64,000 bases of DNA from Duganella sp. BJB476 (GTDB taxonomy: Bacteria; Pseudomonadota; Gammaproteobacteria; Burkholderiales; Burkholderiaceae_D). A program made the translations under genes and the position numbers. The notes under the pieces were generated by a model, which did no database searches, was not told where the DNA came from, and saw only the letters and a list, made by a program, of their open reading frames with translations. Positions 36,112-44,690 of this stretch are shown here, piece by piece (within the stretch, counting starts at the first letter, position 1; each line of letters begins with the position of its first letter). The DNA lies in the NCBI RefSeq assembly GCF_003416895.1, contig NZ_QVIO01000009.1, positions 186,001 through 250,000 on the forward strand, given 5' to 3'.

Positions 36112-36342
36112 CCTGTGATACGACCGCGCGACTCGCAGGCCGAGTCGCCCATCATTTTTCATATGCCAAATCGGCAAGTCCATGATGCTCCGCCGGGGAT
36201 CTAACGTCCGTGGAAACCCAGTAGCGGATGGAACCTCAGCATAGGGCGTGGAGCTCACTTTTTCGGGCTATAGACGAGTCTGAGAACGACTTTCGCAATA
36301 CAAATTCGCTGGCATATCAATGAAGCTAGAGATCTTTGACTG

Positions 36343-36579
36343 CTATTCGCCCTCGCTAGAAAGTTGCAATTCCACCAAGCGGACTAGCTCTGATGGCGCA
36401 ACTCCCAGCGGAGTTGCCAGTTTGAAGATGACTCGAATTGTTGGTTGATTAATGCCGCGCTCAATCAAGCTGACAAAGTTCCGCTCAACCCCGGCCGTCA
36501 ATGCTAATTGCTCTTGCGATAGCCCAGCTTGCTTTCTTAGAAAGCGCAGAACTTTTCCAAAAGCGATAGCTGGATCCAA
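36343..36579 (-). CDS. XRE-family HTH transcriptional regulator
   Basis: 78 aa, starting at TTG 36579 with a GGGAGA site 6 nt upstream. The body is one Cro/C1-type domain: FGKVLRFLRKQAGLSQEQLAL, then TAGVERNFVSLIERGINQPTIRVIFKLATPLGVAPSELV. Such minimal regulators control restriction-modification, toxin-antitoxin or mobile-element genes. It is divergent from the small lipoprotein gene at 36684. No restriction gene is nearby, so its target may be itself or plasmid transfer genes (inference). Confidence 0.8.
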   Translation of the reverse strand: MDPAIAFGKVLRFLRKQAGLSQEQLALTAGVERNFVSLIERGINQPTIRVIFKLATPLGVAPSELVRLVELQLSSEGE

Positions 36580-36683
36580 AAATTTCTCCCAATATACTGG
36601 GAGAGATGTTCGTCTTGCGCTATCATTTAGTCTTCACAATATATTGGTAATCCAATGGTTTAAATGCCATAGATTCAACTAAA

Positions 36684-37034
36684 ATGCTGACAAAAATGAA
36701 ACTTCAACCTCTGCTGACTCTGCTGTCTTTGGCTTTCCTTGCTACCGGCTGCGGCGAAACTGTCATGGAGAAACCCGCAAATTCTGTTTCGTACTATTCC
36801 AAGCATCTAACAGAAGCATTACAAGTCAACGCGAAATGCGTGGCATTCCAAAATAATGAATTTAGTGTTATGACTCCAAGCAAACAGCATGCTTGGAAGG
36901 AGACCACGGAAGGTATTAACTGTGCGAATGCTGAAACGGCCAAGGTCTATGCCGCGATGGCCGCACGTCATCAGAGAATGATCGATGCGGATGCACCATT
37001 CCAACCTGCTCCTGAGAAAAAGACGGGTAAATAA
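36684..37034 (+). CDS. EexN-like small lipoprotein (entry exclusion type)
   Basis: 116 aa with a lipobox LATGC at residues 19-23, so the mature lipoprotein starts at the Cys. The pattern SVSYYSKHLTEALQVNAKCVAFQNN...INCANAETAKVY, with two further cysteines, fits the EexN family. EexN proteins are made by conjugative plasmids to block entry of a related plasmid. The start may be this ATG or the ATG four codons later; neither has a strong ribosome site. No other conjugation genes are visible in the window, so this may be a stray cargo gene. Confidence 0.6.
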   Translation: MLTKMKLQPLLTLLSLAFLATGCGETVMEKPANSVSYYSKHLTEALQVNAKCVAFQNNEFSVMTPSKQHAWKETTEGINCANAETAKVYAAMAARHQRMIDADAPFQPAPEKKTGK

Positions 37035-37091
37035 GCTGAGGCCATGATTGCAACGAACGAGCAACATGAAATCCAACCGTTTCCTTTCATG

Positions 37092-37121
37092 CGTACGCCA
37101 GGATTCGAGTCCTGGCGTACG
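37092..37121. terminator. Bidirectional hairpin terminator between convergent genes
   Basis: Perfect 12-bp arms CGTACGCCAGGA and TCCTGGCGTACG around a TTCGAG loop. It lies between the lipoprotein stop (37034) and the AbiEii-type stop (37196), which converge, so it could end both transcripts. Confidence 0.65.
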
Positions 37122-37195
37122 TCGATCACAGCGCCGATGTGGCCGAACGTTAGGCGTTGCATGAAAGCCCGCGAGATAGCGGCTGGGTTGGTTGC

Positions 37196-38128
37196 CTAAC
37201 CCGCTCCGGTTCCGGCGGCAATTCCCGCGCGCACGCGCGTGACAATGTCGCTTACCAGACCGGTGACGCTGCGTTGCGCAAGAATGCGCTCCTCGTCGTC
37301 GTCCGGGTCGAGCCCCAGCTGGAACCGGGCGGCGGCTACCGGACCATTGCGCAAATGCCCTTCGACGCCGTCGCCGTCACAGAACCGTGTCTCGAGCCGA
37401 TCGAGGGCATCGAGAATCGCCGCAGTATGCCGGCTGGACTCGTAGCGAACCATGATCTCTTCGGCGATCTGCGTCGGCGTGCCCGCGTACCGCATCACAT
37501 GCACGAGGTCGCCGGCGTCCTTGTTCTCGCCGCGCTGGTCGAACGAGATCGCCTTCAGGATGATGAAGGCCGTCAGGTCAGCATGGCGTACCACTTCAGT
37601 CGAGCTGCCCGCGCCATCGAGCAGCTCCGCCGTGACCCGCTGTTCGCGGAACCATTCGTGCACCACACCTGCATGCCGAATACCCAGCGCCGATACCTTT
37701 TCTCCCTCGATCGGCAGCAGCTTGCCTTCTTGCGCGCTTTCGGCGGCGTCGTGCAGGAAATCCACGATGACGCTTTCGTGTCCTGAGAGTTTGCATTCCC
37801 ATTGCCAGCTGCTCGGCGACTTGGCGCCAGGGCGATGGTAACGCACAAAGCCCCGGGCTTTGAGCTGGTCGGCCAGTGAAGCATAACCCTCGCCTTCGGC
37901 GATGACCTGCAAGTTGAACACGATATCAACGTCTGTCGTTCCGGCGTGGGCCGGCACGTCTGGCGGCGACGCCGGTGTGAGGTAGCGCGGCACCAGTCCG
38001 CCGACCAGCCGGATCGTGTCCTTGAGGGTACCGAAGGCGCCGAGCAACGTGACCAGCACCCGCTCGCATGCCAGAGTTTGTGCGGTATCGTAGCCTTCCG
38101 AGGTCTTTGGTTTTTCAGGTGTGGCCAT
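37196..38128 (-). CDS. AbiEii/MNT-type nucleotidyltransferase toxin of a type IV TA pair
   Basis: 310 aa. The N-terminal half has the nucleotidyltransferase core: LVGGLVPRYL (GG motif about 43-50), then TTDVDIVFNL with the metal-binding D-x-D near residues 65-67. AbiEii-type toxins transfer nucleotides to target RNAs and arrest growth. The C-terminal half is helical (ADLTAFIILKAISFDQRGENKDAGDLVHVMRY), as in the family. The gene follows its AbiEi-type partner with a 1-nt gap (38128/38130), so they form one operon. Length and motif order are normal. Roles in plasmid maintenance and phage defence are both possible. Confidence 0.75.
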   Translation of the reverse strand: MATPEKPKTSEGYDTAQTLACERVLVTLLGAFGTLKDTIRLVGGLVPRYLTPASPPDVPAHAGTTDVDIVFNLQVIAEGEGYASLADQLKARGFVRYHRPGAKSPSSWQWECKLSGHESVIVDFLHDAAESAQEGKLLPIEGEKVSALGIRHAGVVHEWFREQRVTAELLDGAGSSTEVVRHADLTAFIILKAISFDQRGENKDAGDLVHVMRYAGTPTQIAEEIMVRYESSRHTAAILDALDRLETRFCDGDGVEGHLRNGPVAAARFQLGLDPDDDEERILAQRSVTGLVSDIVTRVRAGIAAGTGAG

Positions 38129-38129
38129 G

Positions 38130-39203
38130 TCAGATTTTCAGATGATGTTGACGGAGCTGAGTTGCCAGCTCCTTGTTCCGGCCCTTGCCGTCCAGGAGAT
38201 CCAGGTACAGGATGAAAGGGCTGGCGAATACCGCGCCTGGGACGGGAGCGGGCTTGGTGAATAATAAGCTGGCGCCACTGCGTTCGATCAGGTTGAGATT
38301 TGCGCCCTTATCGACCGGTTTCAAGCCCAGCACATCGACATAGGTATCAGCTTGTCCAGGCGGGATGATGAGGTCGACGATGTCAGTGCGGGTCAGGTGC
38401 GGATCGACCAGGTTGGCCGCCGCAGCGCCTGTGAAGATCCCATCGACTTTTGACGAGTGATCGAGACGTTCCGCGACATGGGCCAGCGCGGTGCTGGGAT
38501 TCTGGTTGTAGAAGAACCAGCGTGACCGGCTGTCGCGGCGCTGGCGCCACGCGTCGGCCCAGGCGTCGAGCAGCTCCGCCGGGCGGGAGACTTTGCGGCG
38601 CAGCGTGCGGCCGCTGCCTTCGCTGGCGAGCCACTCCAGCCGCTCCAGTTCGTTGAGCACAGTGGAAACCGTATAGGTCGAGGTGTTGGACAGCTCAGCC
38701 AGCTCAAGGCCGCTCAGGTACTTGTCGTGGGCATGCAGTAGCGCGTGCACCACCTGCTCCCGCGCGGCAGTGAACAGTGGCACCGTGCTGCGGCGAGCAG
38801 CCGGCTTGGACGGCCGCTGGATATCGATAAACCAATCCTGGTGTTTGAGAAACAACGTGCCGCCGGCGTCAAAATAAGCGATACCATGATGGCGCAAAGT
38901 CTCCTTGGCACCATCGCTTAGATGAAGTGCGGCGACCATCAGAATCAGATCGGTCGCCGCAGGATGATTCTTGCGAAAGCTTTCAAGCTGCCACACGGCA
39001 TCGCGGATATCACGCGGATAGGCTTCGCGTTTCATTTCGATGGCCAGTCGCCTGCCCCCTGCCGGTGTACGCAACTGCAACAGACAATCGAGATGCCCGC
39101 CATAGTGAGGCACGTCAAACTCTCGGGCGGTAACCTGCATCAGACCGGTCGCCTCGATGGCTTGCGAGACCGCTTCGCCGAGCTGTGTTTCATAAATTTG
39201 CAT
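38130..39203 (-). CDS. AbiEi-type antitoxin/autoregulator with an N-terminal PD-(D/E)xK-like domain
   Basis: 357 aa from ATG 39203; a GTG at 39218 falls inside a palindromic operator and is less likely. Residues 30-75 read GGHLDCLL...LAIEMKRE...RDIRDAVWQL. This is a PD-(D/E)xK nuclease-like set: D39, E56, K58, Q72. Residues 145-200 form a winged helix (REQVVHALLHAHDKYLSGLELAELSNTSTYTVSTVLNELERL), as in AbiEi antitoxins. The rest is the AbiEi C-terminal domain. Two inverted repeats containing ATCTG...CAGAT lie at and just upstream of the start, which fits autorepression. Whether the nuclease-like part is active is unknown. Confidence 0.7.
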   Translation of the reverse strand: MQIYETQLGEAVSQAIEATGLMQVTAREFDVPHYGGHLDCLLQLRTPAGGRRLAIEMKREAYPRDIRDAVWQLESFRKNHPAATDLILMVAALHLSDGAKETLRHHGIAYFDAGGTLFLKHQDWFIDIQRPSKPAARRSTVPLFTAAREQVVHALLHAHDKYLSGLELAELSNTSTYTVSTVLNELERLEWLASEGSGRTLRRKVSRPAELLDAWADAWRQRRDSRSRWFFYNQNPSTALAHVAERLDHSSKVDGIFTGAAAANLVDPHLTRTDIVDLIIPPGQADTYVDVLGLKPVDKGANLNLIERSGASLLFTKPAPVPGAVFASPFILYLDLLDGKGRNKELATQLRQHHLKI

Positions 39204-39206
39204 GTT

Positions 39207-39280
39207 GTTTATCTGCACAGATGGATAAATAGATCTGGCATTACTTTATGTATACAAGGCAGTTTATCTGCGCAGATAAA
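39207..39280. promoter_or_regulatory. Paired palindromic operators of the AbiE-type operon
   Basis: A perfect 18-bp palindrome TTTATCTGCGCAGATAAA is at 39263-39280. A related copy, ATCTG-CA-CAGAT flanked by TTT and ATAAA, is at 39208-39229, 41 nt away. They bracket the likely promoter of the minus-strand antitoxin/toxin operon. Binding of an AbiEi dimer to both would shut the promoter, as known for AbiE systems. Confidence 0.65.
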
Positions 39281-39501
39281 TGAAAGCAAGTAAATCCGGT
39301 GATATAGCTGGTAGCAATCGACTGTGCAGTCGTCTGAGGTGACGCACATTTTCTGCCTGGCTGTCATGAACTCTCAATTCCCGAAGAGGAGTTTGTTTCG
39401 AATGCCTGGGGTCGTGCGCCGAGCGTCGATGCATCGACAGGACTTACCTCGGAAGATCGCCAATTCAGCAACTCGACGCGCCATCAGCATATCAATTCGA
39501 T

Positions 39502-39548
39502 TACGGCCTTGATCGCCGCCGGAAGCTGGTGCAGCGATCAAGGCCGTA
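39502..39548. repeat. 14-bp perfect inverted repeat in the gap before the recombinase-like gene
   Basis: Arms TACGGCCTTGATCG (39502-39515) and CGATCAAGGCCGTA (39535-39548) enclose 19 nt. The 39281-39637 stretch has no gene. The repeat could be a terminator or a binding site for the recombinase-like protein encoded 90 nt downstream. Confidence 0.5.
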
Positions 39549-39637
39549 TGGCGATCACAGCCATCAATGGCACCACCAAGACAAGATCATGACTGAGAGT
39601 TAAATGATACAATCCCGACACAATTAACGGAGGTGTA

Positions 39638-40657
39638 TTGAACACCATAAGAACAACGCGCTCACGCGCGCCAACCCCAGTCTACAAAACAGGCCACCCC
39701 TGGCAAGCCGACCCGCGGGCCTCATTCAAGAAATGGCTTGCCAGCGCGGAGAACGATGACGGGTGCGGTTTCAGCGACGGGACGATCAAGGTCTATGCGG
39801 CGATGTGGTCCACGTTCATTCGGCACCTGGAGAGCCGACGCGGCCGCACCGCCATACTGGCCCGCGCCGACGACGTCGCCGACTTCCTGGACCACGCCTC
39901 CGCTTGCCGCCGGGAGCAGGGTCGCCGGCGCTACCAACTACTGCTCGAACGCGCCTTCCTTGCCATGGCCAAGGAAGGCGCCATCCATTGGACGCCCGCC
40001 CCCGCCCCCGCTCTCCAGACCCAGAAGGCGGCGGACAAACCGATGCCGTTTTTGACCAGGCAGGAGCGCGAACGGGTTTTTGCGGCTCTGGCCGAACCCT
40101 CTAACTTCCACAACGAGGATGGTTGGATGCAGGCCCGAGCCAAAGCGCTCTGCGCGCTTATGCTGGGAGCGGGGTTCAAGCCTGGACAAGCCAATCACTC
40201 CTCCGTTAATTGTTTCGAAGATGGACCGCAGCGGTTCGTGGTGGCCCCCGCCATTGAGACAATGGCAACACATCGGGCCCTGGTGGCGCCGCAGGCTTGG
40301 CCCGCGATACAATCATGGCTCAACGCCGGCGTAGACGGTGCTGGCCCGATGTTTCCAGGCCGCGGAGGCGCGGGAACGGTCGATTACGCGCGGACGTTCG
40401 TCGGCGCAAAGGAGCTTCTACGGGGACTAGGTCAGTTGGCCGGCGGTGAGCGGGTAAGCCCGCAAACGCTCAGGAATTCCTACGGTGCGAGCCTGATCGA
40501 AGATGGCTTCAACCTCGCGGACTTACGCGAATACATGGGATTTTCAAGATTGGAGTTCGCGAAGCGCTTCGTCGACGCGCACTCTGCATGGGTGGTGCGG
40601 ATGGCGCGGGCGAAGTCCGCCATTGAAGAAAGCGTAGAAATTGGAGGCGAGGAATGA
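39638..40657 (+). CDS. Tyrosine-recombinase-like protein with degraded active site
   Basis: 339 aa, TTG start with a GGAGG site 7 nt upstream. The N-terminal 110 residues resemble a SAM-like core-binding domain. The C-terminal half aligns to the catalytic domain: ARAKALCALMLGAGFKPGQ (box I, K181 where Arg is expected), SPQTLRNSYGASLIEDGFNLADLREYMGF (box II, Q276 for His, R279 kept, F302 for His/Trp) and AKRFVDAH (F311 for the nucleophilic Tyr). With four of the key residues changed it is unlikely to cut DNA, so a DNA-binding role near the origin is more likely. Such genes occur beside rep genes on betaproteobacterial plasmids. The next gene overlaps by 4 nt. Confidence 0.65.
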   Translation: MNTIRTTRSRAPTPVYKTGHPWQADPRASFKKWLASAENDDGCGFSDGTIKVYAAMWSTFIRHLESRRGRTAILARADDVADFLDHASACRREQGRRRYQLLLERAFLAMAKEGAIHWTPAPAPALQTQKAADKPMPFLTRQERERVFAALAEPSNFHNEDGWMQARAKALCALMLGAGFKPGQANHSSVNCFEDGPQRFVVAPAIETMATHRALVAPQAWPAIQSWLNAGVDGAGPMFPGRGGAGTVDYARTFVGAKELLRGLGQLAGGERVSPQTLRNSYGASLIEDGFNLADLREYMGFSRLEFAKRFVDAHSAWVVRMARAKSAIEESVEIGGEE

Positions 40658-41019
40658 ATTGCACGGAGTTTGAACAATACACGGCAGGCGCCGAACGGGT
40701 GACCGAGTTGGAGGATGCGCTGCGCAAGGCGATAACGCACATGAGAGCAATGACGCTGTCGCCGGTAACCTACCATGCGGCCAATGCGGCCGAACAGGTC
40801 CTCAACAGAGAGACCCGCCCCGCGCCAGCGCCCTGCTACGAGGGCGCTCTCCACATAATCGCCAGCGCCCCGCTCATCATGGCCAAGCTCGAAGGCAATC
40901 TTCTGACCCTGCGCACCCCGGATCCTGGCTCCATGATGGAGCACCACCGCAAGCACCATGCAGCCGCGTTGCGCGACGCACTCGTCCGCGGAGCGACGCT
41001 TGCGCTCATGCCTAGCTGA
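40654..41019 (+). CDS. Hypothetical protein coupled to the recombinase-like gene
   Basis: 121 aa. Its ATG overlaps the recombinase-like stop (ATGA), so translation is coupled. It has an N-terminal helix with alternating charge (FEQYTAGAERVTELEDALRKAITHM), a Pro-rich centre and an Ala/His-rich C-terminal helix (MEHHRKHHAAALRDAL). No signal peptide or membrane span. No family recognised. It ends just before iteron copies at 41048, so it may act in copy-number or partition functions (inference from position only). Confidence 0.6.
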   Translation: MNCTEFEQYTAGAERVTELEDALRKAITHMRAMTLSPVTYHAANAAEQVLNRETRPAPAPCYEGALHIIASAPLIMAKLEGNLLTLRTPDPGSMMEHHRKHHAAALRDALVRGATLALMPS

Positions 41020-41047
41020 TCTTTGACGCTGTGGCGCACCTGCGATT

Positions 41048-41141
41048 AAAGGGAGCTTTTCCGGGGACTGATAAGGTCCTCCGAAGGTGAGTCACTACAG
41101 GGACCATGCGCCGCGCTACAAAGGGAGCCTCCACGGGGACC
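41048..41141 (-). repeat. Two inverted iterons downstream of rep
   Basis: Two reverse-orientation copies of the origin repeat: AAAGGGAGCTTTTCCGGGGA at 41048-41067 and AAAGGGAGCCTCCACGGGGA at 41120-41139. They lie between the hypothetical gene and the rep stop and match the iterons of the main origin cluster in reverse complement. Confidence 0.65.
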
Positions 41142-41151
41142 TTGAGAAGGG

Positions 41152-42504
41152 TCAACGCGGGCCGAGACTGAACTGCTCGATGAAGTGAGCCAGCGATTCC
41201 ACCGTCGGCTGTCCCCACAACTCCTGCGCATACCAATTCGAGAACAGCGAACGGGCGGTGGCGTTGTCGATGCCCCGATCAAGCTTGACGGCTGTATTCG
41301 TGTTCTGCTCACGAAATCGCTCGAAGATCGATTTGCGATCGTCATCATCAAGTTCCTTGTAGACGGCAAGGGCCTCCTGCGCTCGTGCGGCGAGGAACTT
41401 CTCCATGACCGTCGGGCCCTCACCCTTCTTCGGCGGCGCGCCCTTTGCGGAGCTCTGTTGCAGCTGCAAGTCCTTGGCAGCGGCGGCGCCCTGCTTTAGG
41501 CTCCATCGGAAATAGGCAGCCGGAGAATCTAGCTTGGAGCTGTTCTTGTGATCAATGCGGGCCTGGACGAACGACACGGCGTTGCGGACCTTGTCATCAC
41601 CATGTTGCGCCATCACATCGGCCGCCTCGGACTGCGACAAGCCGAACTTCATAATTTTGCCCATCAACTCCAGGTCGATCACCGGCGGCGCCGCGAAATC
41701 CAGCTGCGGCTGTTTGGTGTGTTCGACGCGAAATTGGATACGTTCGACGCGCCGCCCGACCCTATGCTCGATAAGCTCGACTTGGATATCGGTGAGCGCA
41801 TTGATCTCGGCAATCGCCGGACGGATCACATCCCGTTTAAAATATTTGTAGAGCGGCGGAGGATTTTCCAGTGTCACGGGATTGCCGGACAAGACTCCAT
41901 ACCAATGCTCGTAGGCCTCGACCAAGGTGAGTTTCGACGGATTAGTTGCATAGCGGCGGCAAATTTCATAAAGCGCCAACGAGGAACCCGAACGAAGCAA
42001 GCCTTGGTAGAAAATGCTGAACCTGGTATATGTGCCCGGGGCCATCACCAGCTCGTGAACCTCCGGGGGGAAAGCGAAGCCGAACCACACCTGGCCCGAA
42101 TGCTTTTTGAGACCCATCGGATTGACCAACGTAACGGACGCGACCAGACGTTCGCTTGTCCATTGCCGCTCGTTCTCCATGAGAAGTTTGATATTTTGAA
42201 GCTCTTCGAGCTGCGCCTTGAGAAACTCAGTGTCCTTGCTGTCATAGTGGGCGTCACGCGCCAAGTCTGACAACCGCATCCAAAAATATTTTTTTGCGGC
42301 CGGCGTATCGATCGGAGCATTGACGCCTGGATCTTTGAGCTCTTGAGCGTGATACATCATCACGTTGAAAACCTTGCGAGTAAGCAGTGACAGCTTGCCC
42401 TCGCGAACACGAAGGCCGATAGCCTCGTTGGTCTTACGGAACTCCATGGGAGGCGCTGCGGCAAGCTCTCCGCCTTCCGCCGCCTTTGGTTTCCTTGTCG
42501 CCAT
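41152..42504 (-). CDS. repB: Rep_3-family plasmid replication initiator
   Basis: 450 aa from ATG 42504, which has GGAGAGG 5 nt upstream; the longer frame to 42552 is not needed. Initiators of this family have two winged-helix domains. Here the first spans about 25-150 (NEAIGLRVREGKLSLLTRKVFNVMMYHAQE, then the SDLARDAHYDSKDTEFLKAQLEELQNIKLL helices). The second covers about 170-260 (GLLRSGSSLALYEICRRYATNPSKLTLVEAYEHWYGVLSG, YKYFKRDVIRPAIAEINALTDIQVELI). The C-terminal 180 residues are an extra helical and coiled tail. It should bind the flanking iterons, melt the origin and limit copy number by handcuffing. Its presence marks the window as plasmid-borne. Confidence 0.85.
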   Translation of the reverse strand: MATRKPKAAEGGELAAAPPMEFRKTNEAIGLRVREGKLSLLTRKVFNVMMYHAQELKDPGVNAPIDTPAAKKYFWMRLSDLARDAHYDSKDTEFLKAQLEELQNIKLLMENERQWTSERLVASVTLVNPMGLKKHSGQVWFGFAFPPEVHELVMAPGTYTRFSIFYQGLLRSGSSLALYEICRRYATNPSKLTLVEAYEHWYGVLSGNPVTLENPPPLYKYFKRDVIRPAIAEINALTDIQVELIEHRVGRRVERIQFRVEHTKQPQLDFAAPPVIDLELMGKIMKFGLSQSEAADVMAQHGDDKVRNAVSFVQARIDHKNSSKLDSPAAYFRWSLKQGAAAAKDLQLQQSSAKGAPPKKGEGPTVMEKFLAARAQEALAVYKELDDDDRKSIFERFREQNTNTAVKLDRGIDNATARSLFSNWYAQELWGQPTVESLAHFIEQFSLGPR

Positions 42505-43003
42505 CCGTCCTCTCCATGTCGCGCGATAAGGGAAATCACCCCCTCTCACCATTGCCTTAGGTGCGAACTATAACGCGAATCGCTTCACCTTTGAAGAGGA
42601 ATGTAAGAGGAATACGCAAAGTTCACCTTAAACGGTGACGTTTACGCACCACTTAGCATCACCTAACGGTAGTCCCCGAAAAAGCTCCCCTAATGTTCTT
42701 ATTATCACCCAAGGTCCCCGTTGAAGCTCACCTTCAGCAGGCCCTCATCCATCGACAATGTCAATCCAAGGGAAACGCAGCGACAGCACTAAAAGTAGCT
42801 CCCTGTGAAAGCTCCCAATAACAAACCATGACGGTCCCTGTCAAAGCTCCCTTGGTGATCGAACCTAACCAGGCAACACCAAATCATTCACATCTCCAAG
42901 ACAAAAATCCAAAACATCCGGAAAATCACCAAGGTCCAGCCACAAATCAGATATTCTTGACCTCAAACCCTGTCACAGAAATGACTTCGAAACTTTCCGC
43001 AAG

Positions 43004-43012
43004 TTATCCACA
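43004..43012 (+). promoter_or_regulatory. DnaA box
   Basis: TTATCCACA, an exact match to the consensus DnaA box, sits between iteron groups upstream of rep and supports the origin assignment. Confidence 0.65.
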
Positions 43013-44171
43013 GCTTGAATAAACATGGTCCCCGTAGCCACTCCCCCAAGAGCGTCTAGGTCACCGTATCCACTCCCCTTGACACCTGTGGAAGCTCACC
43101 TTAAATCGCCACGGTCCCTGTACAAACTCACTTCGGTTCCTGTGGAAACTCCCCTTGGTCCTCGGAGAAGCTCACCGAATCGGCCTCCAAGCTAGGCTGG
43201 CTGCGGGTCTTGCTCTGCTTAATTAGTATTTAAGGTTTTCAAAGGGTTATTATTCAAAAAACCTCTCAAGAGCAAATGCCAACACAACCCTGACATTTGG
43301 TTCAAAAAAAGCTCCCCAACTCCCCTTCTACAAAAAACGCCTCACTTGAGCCTCAAACAAGATGCATCGATCCAGCACTATCCAATAAAAGTTAAATTTC
43401 AGGCCCAAACAATGATATCTAAATGCAAACAATAAAGAGTTTTGCAGAGAAAGACTATGGCTCGGTGACGTTCAGTGGCATATTCCAGGCCTTTTAAGGC
43501 CCCTTCTTACCGCGCAAACTACTCAGCCTAAGCATGGTCCTGCATTTTGCTAACTAAGCTAACGCAGCCTCATCTAATGACTTTCATCTTCGATGAACAA
43601 AACAACAACTCCTTGCAATCGACCGGTACACAAAAACAAATGCTTTTGACCTTCCCACAAACACTCCCTGTTGAATCTCCCCTTCGGGCCACCTGGCGAG
43701 GCTTGGCCACGTCAAATTACTAATTTCGACAAAACATACCAAGTTACGTGGCAAAGCTACGCCACAGGCCTGCAAACGCTGTATTCAGCTATTTCACGAG
43801 CGGGGAACCCTCTACCACCCCCTGTGGAAGCTCCCTTTAAGGGCTTTAACTTCATCAGACTTTAAATTTCACTGCCGTCATTCCTCTTAGCCTGCTACGG
43901 CTAGCTTGGTCCCTGCTAAAGCTCCCAATCACACTTTAAAGTCTACTTCCATGATCTTTTCAGTTAGTGCATTGCTCAATGAGGATAGTGAATGAATGTT
44001 CATTTCTCCTGTTTATCCAAACGGCCACAACAATGGATACAAAAAAGACGGTGCCATGCTTCACAGTAGAATAGTAAGTACTCACTACCAAGACACCGAT
44101 TTACCGGTGATGCTGCACAACGGTAATAATTTTGTCTCCTATCACTCCTTGTAGAGTCTCCCTTATACTCC

Positions 44172-44277
44172 TAGGGAAGCGCTGATTTATTCGTTTTCTG
44201 AAAATCTACTCCTTGATAAATCAAGGACTTACAACGCGCAATGGACCGAAAAATCGATTAAATCAGCGGTTCCCTAG
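44172..44277. mobile_element. MITE-like deletion derivative of an IS5-type element
   Basis: A 106-bp unit. The left end CTAGGGAAGCGCTGATTTA and the reverse complement of the right end, CTAGGGAACCGCTGATTTA, match at nearly every base. CTAG at both outer edges fits the YTAR target duplication of the IS5 family. The inside (CTTGATAAATCAAGGACTT) looks like the subterminal part of such an element with the transposase deleted. It sits inside the iteron region. Confidence 0.6.
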
Positions 44278-44690
44278 AACCAACAGAAAGGAACCCTTAC
44301 AAGTGGAGCTCCCCGGATAAGCTCCCCTTAGATATCAATTTTGGCATTTCCCGCTTCTCGCCTTCAAATTTTGTCGAGGCTCCTTGACAGTCGTCTGATA
44401 GAAAATTGCACGCTAAAGGTGAGATCCAACGGGGACCCAAGTTATTGGAGAGCCTCAACCGGCTGGGAAGCATAACCGTTGTCGCCCACTGTAGAACTAT
44501 GAAATACTTAGAGCGTTCAGCGCCCCATTAACCACTTCCGAAAAAAGGGAGCTTGAACAGGGACTGTCCCCGTGCAAGCTCCCTTTTGGACGTCAAGCCT
44601 AATATTCCGGTGAAGATGAGCCTCCTCTACTCGAAGAGGTCGACTTTCTTCTATAACTCGGTGACCAGGGCAGCCTGCTCTTTCCGATCT

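Larger units (their letters stand above)
42671..44587. repeat. Iteron cluster, probable plasmid replication origin (oriV)
   Basis: At least 15 degenerate copies of a ~20-bp unit, GGTCCCYGT-N(2-4)-AAGCTCCC, fill the 2.2-kb gene-free stretch between rep and parB. Clear copies start at 42671, 42713, 42798, 42833, 43027, 43113, 43135, 43157, 43664, 43819, 43908, 44144 and 44565. Reverse copies lie near 44421 and 44545. The 44545/44565 pair forms an inverted repeat. AT-rich tracts at about 43210-43310 and 43390-43440 could be the melting region. Short frames in this span have no ribosome sites and are not credible genes. Confidence 0.75.

Noticed and set aside
37092..37121. Possible tRNA T-arm or tRNA-derived att site (GGATTCGAGTCC)
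   Set aside because: The base before TTCGAG is A instead of the invariant G53, and no acceptor or anticodon stem is found around it. The perfect hairpin is better explained as a terminator.
43584..43865. Short frames in both directions within the origin region
   Set aside because: They overlap iterons, have no ribosome sites and no coding signal.
42671..44587. CRISPR-like array
   Set aside because: The repeats are degenerate, irregularly spaced, in both orientations and lie beside a Rep_3 gene, which fits iterons.
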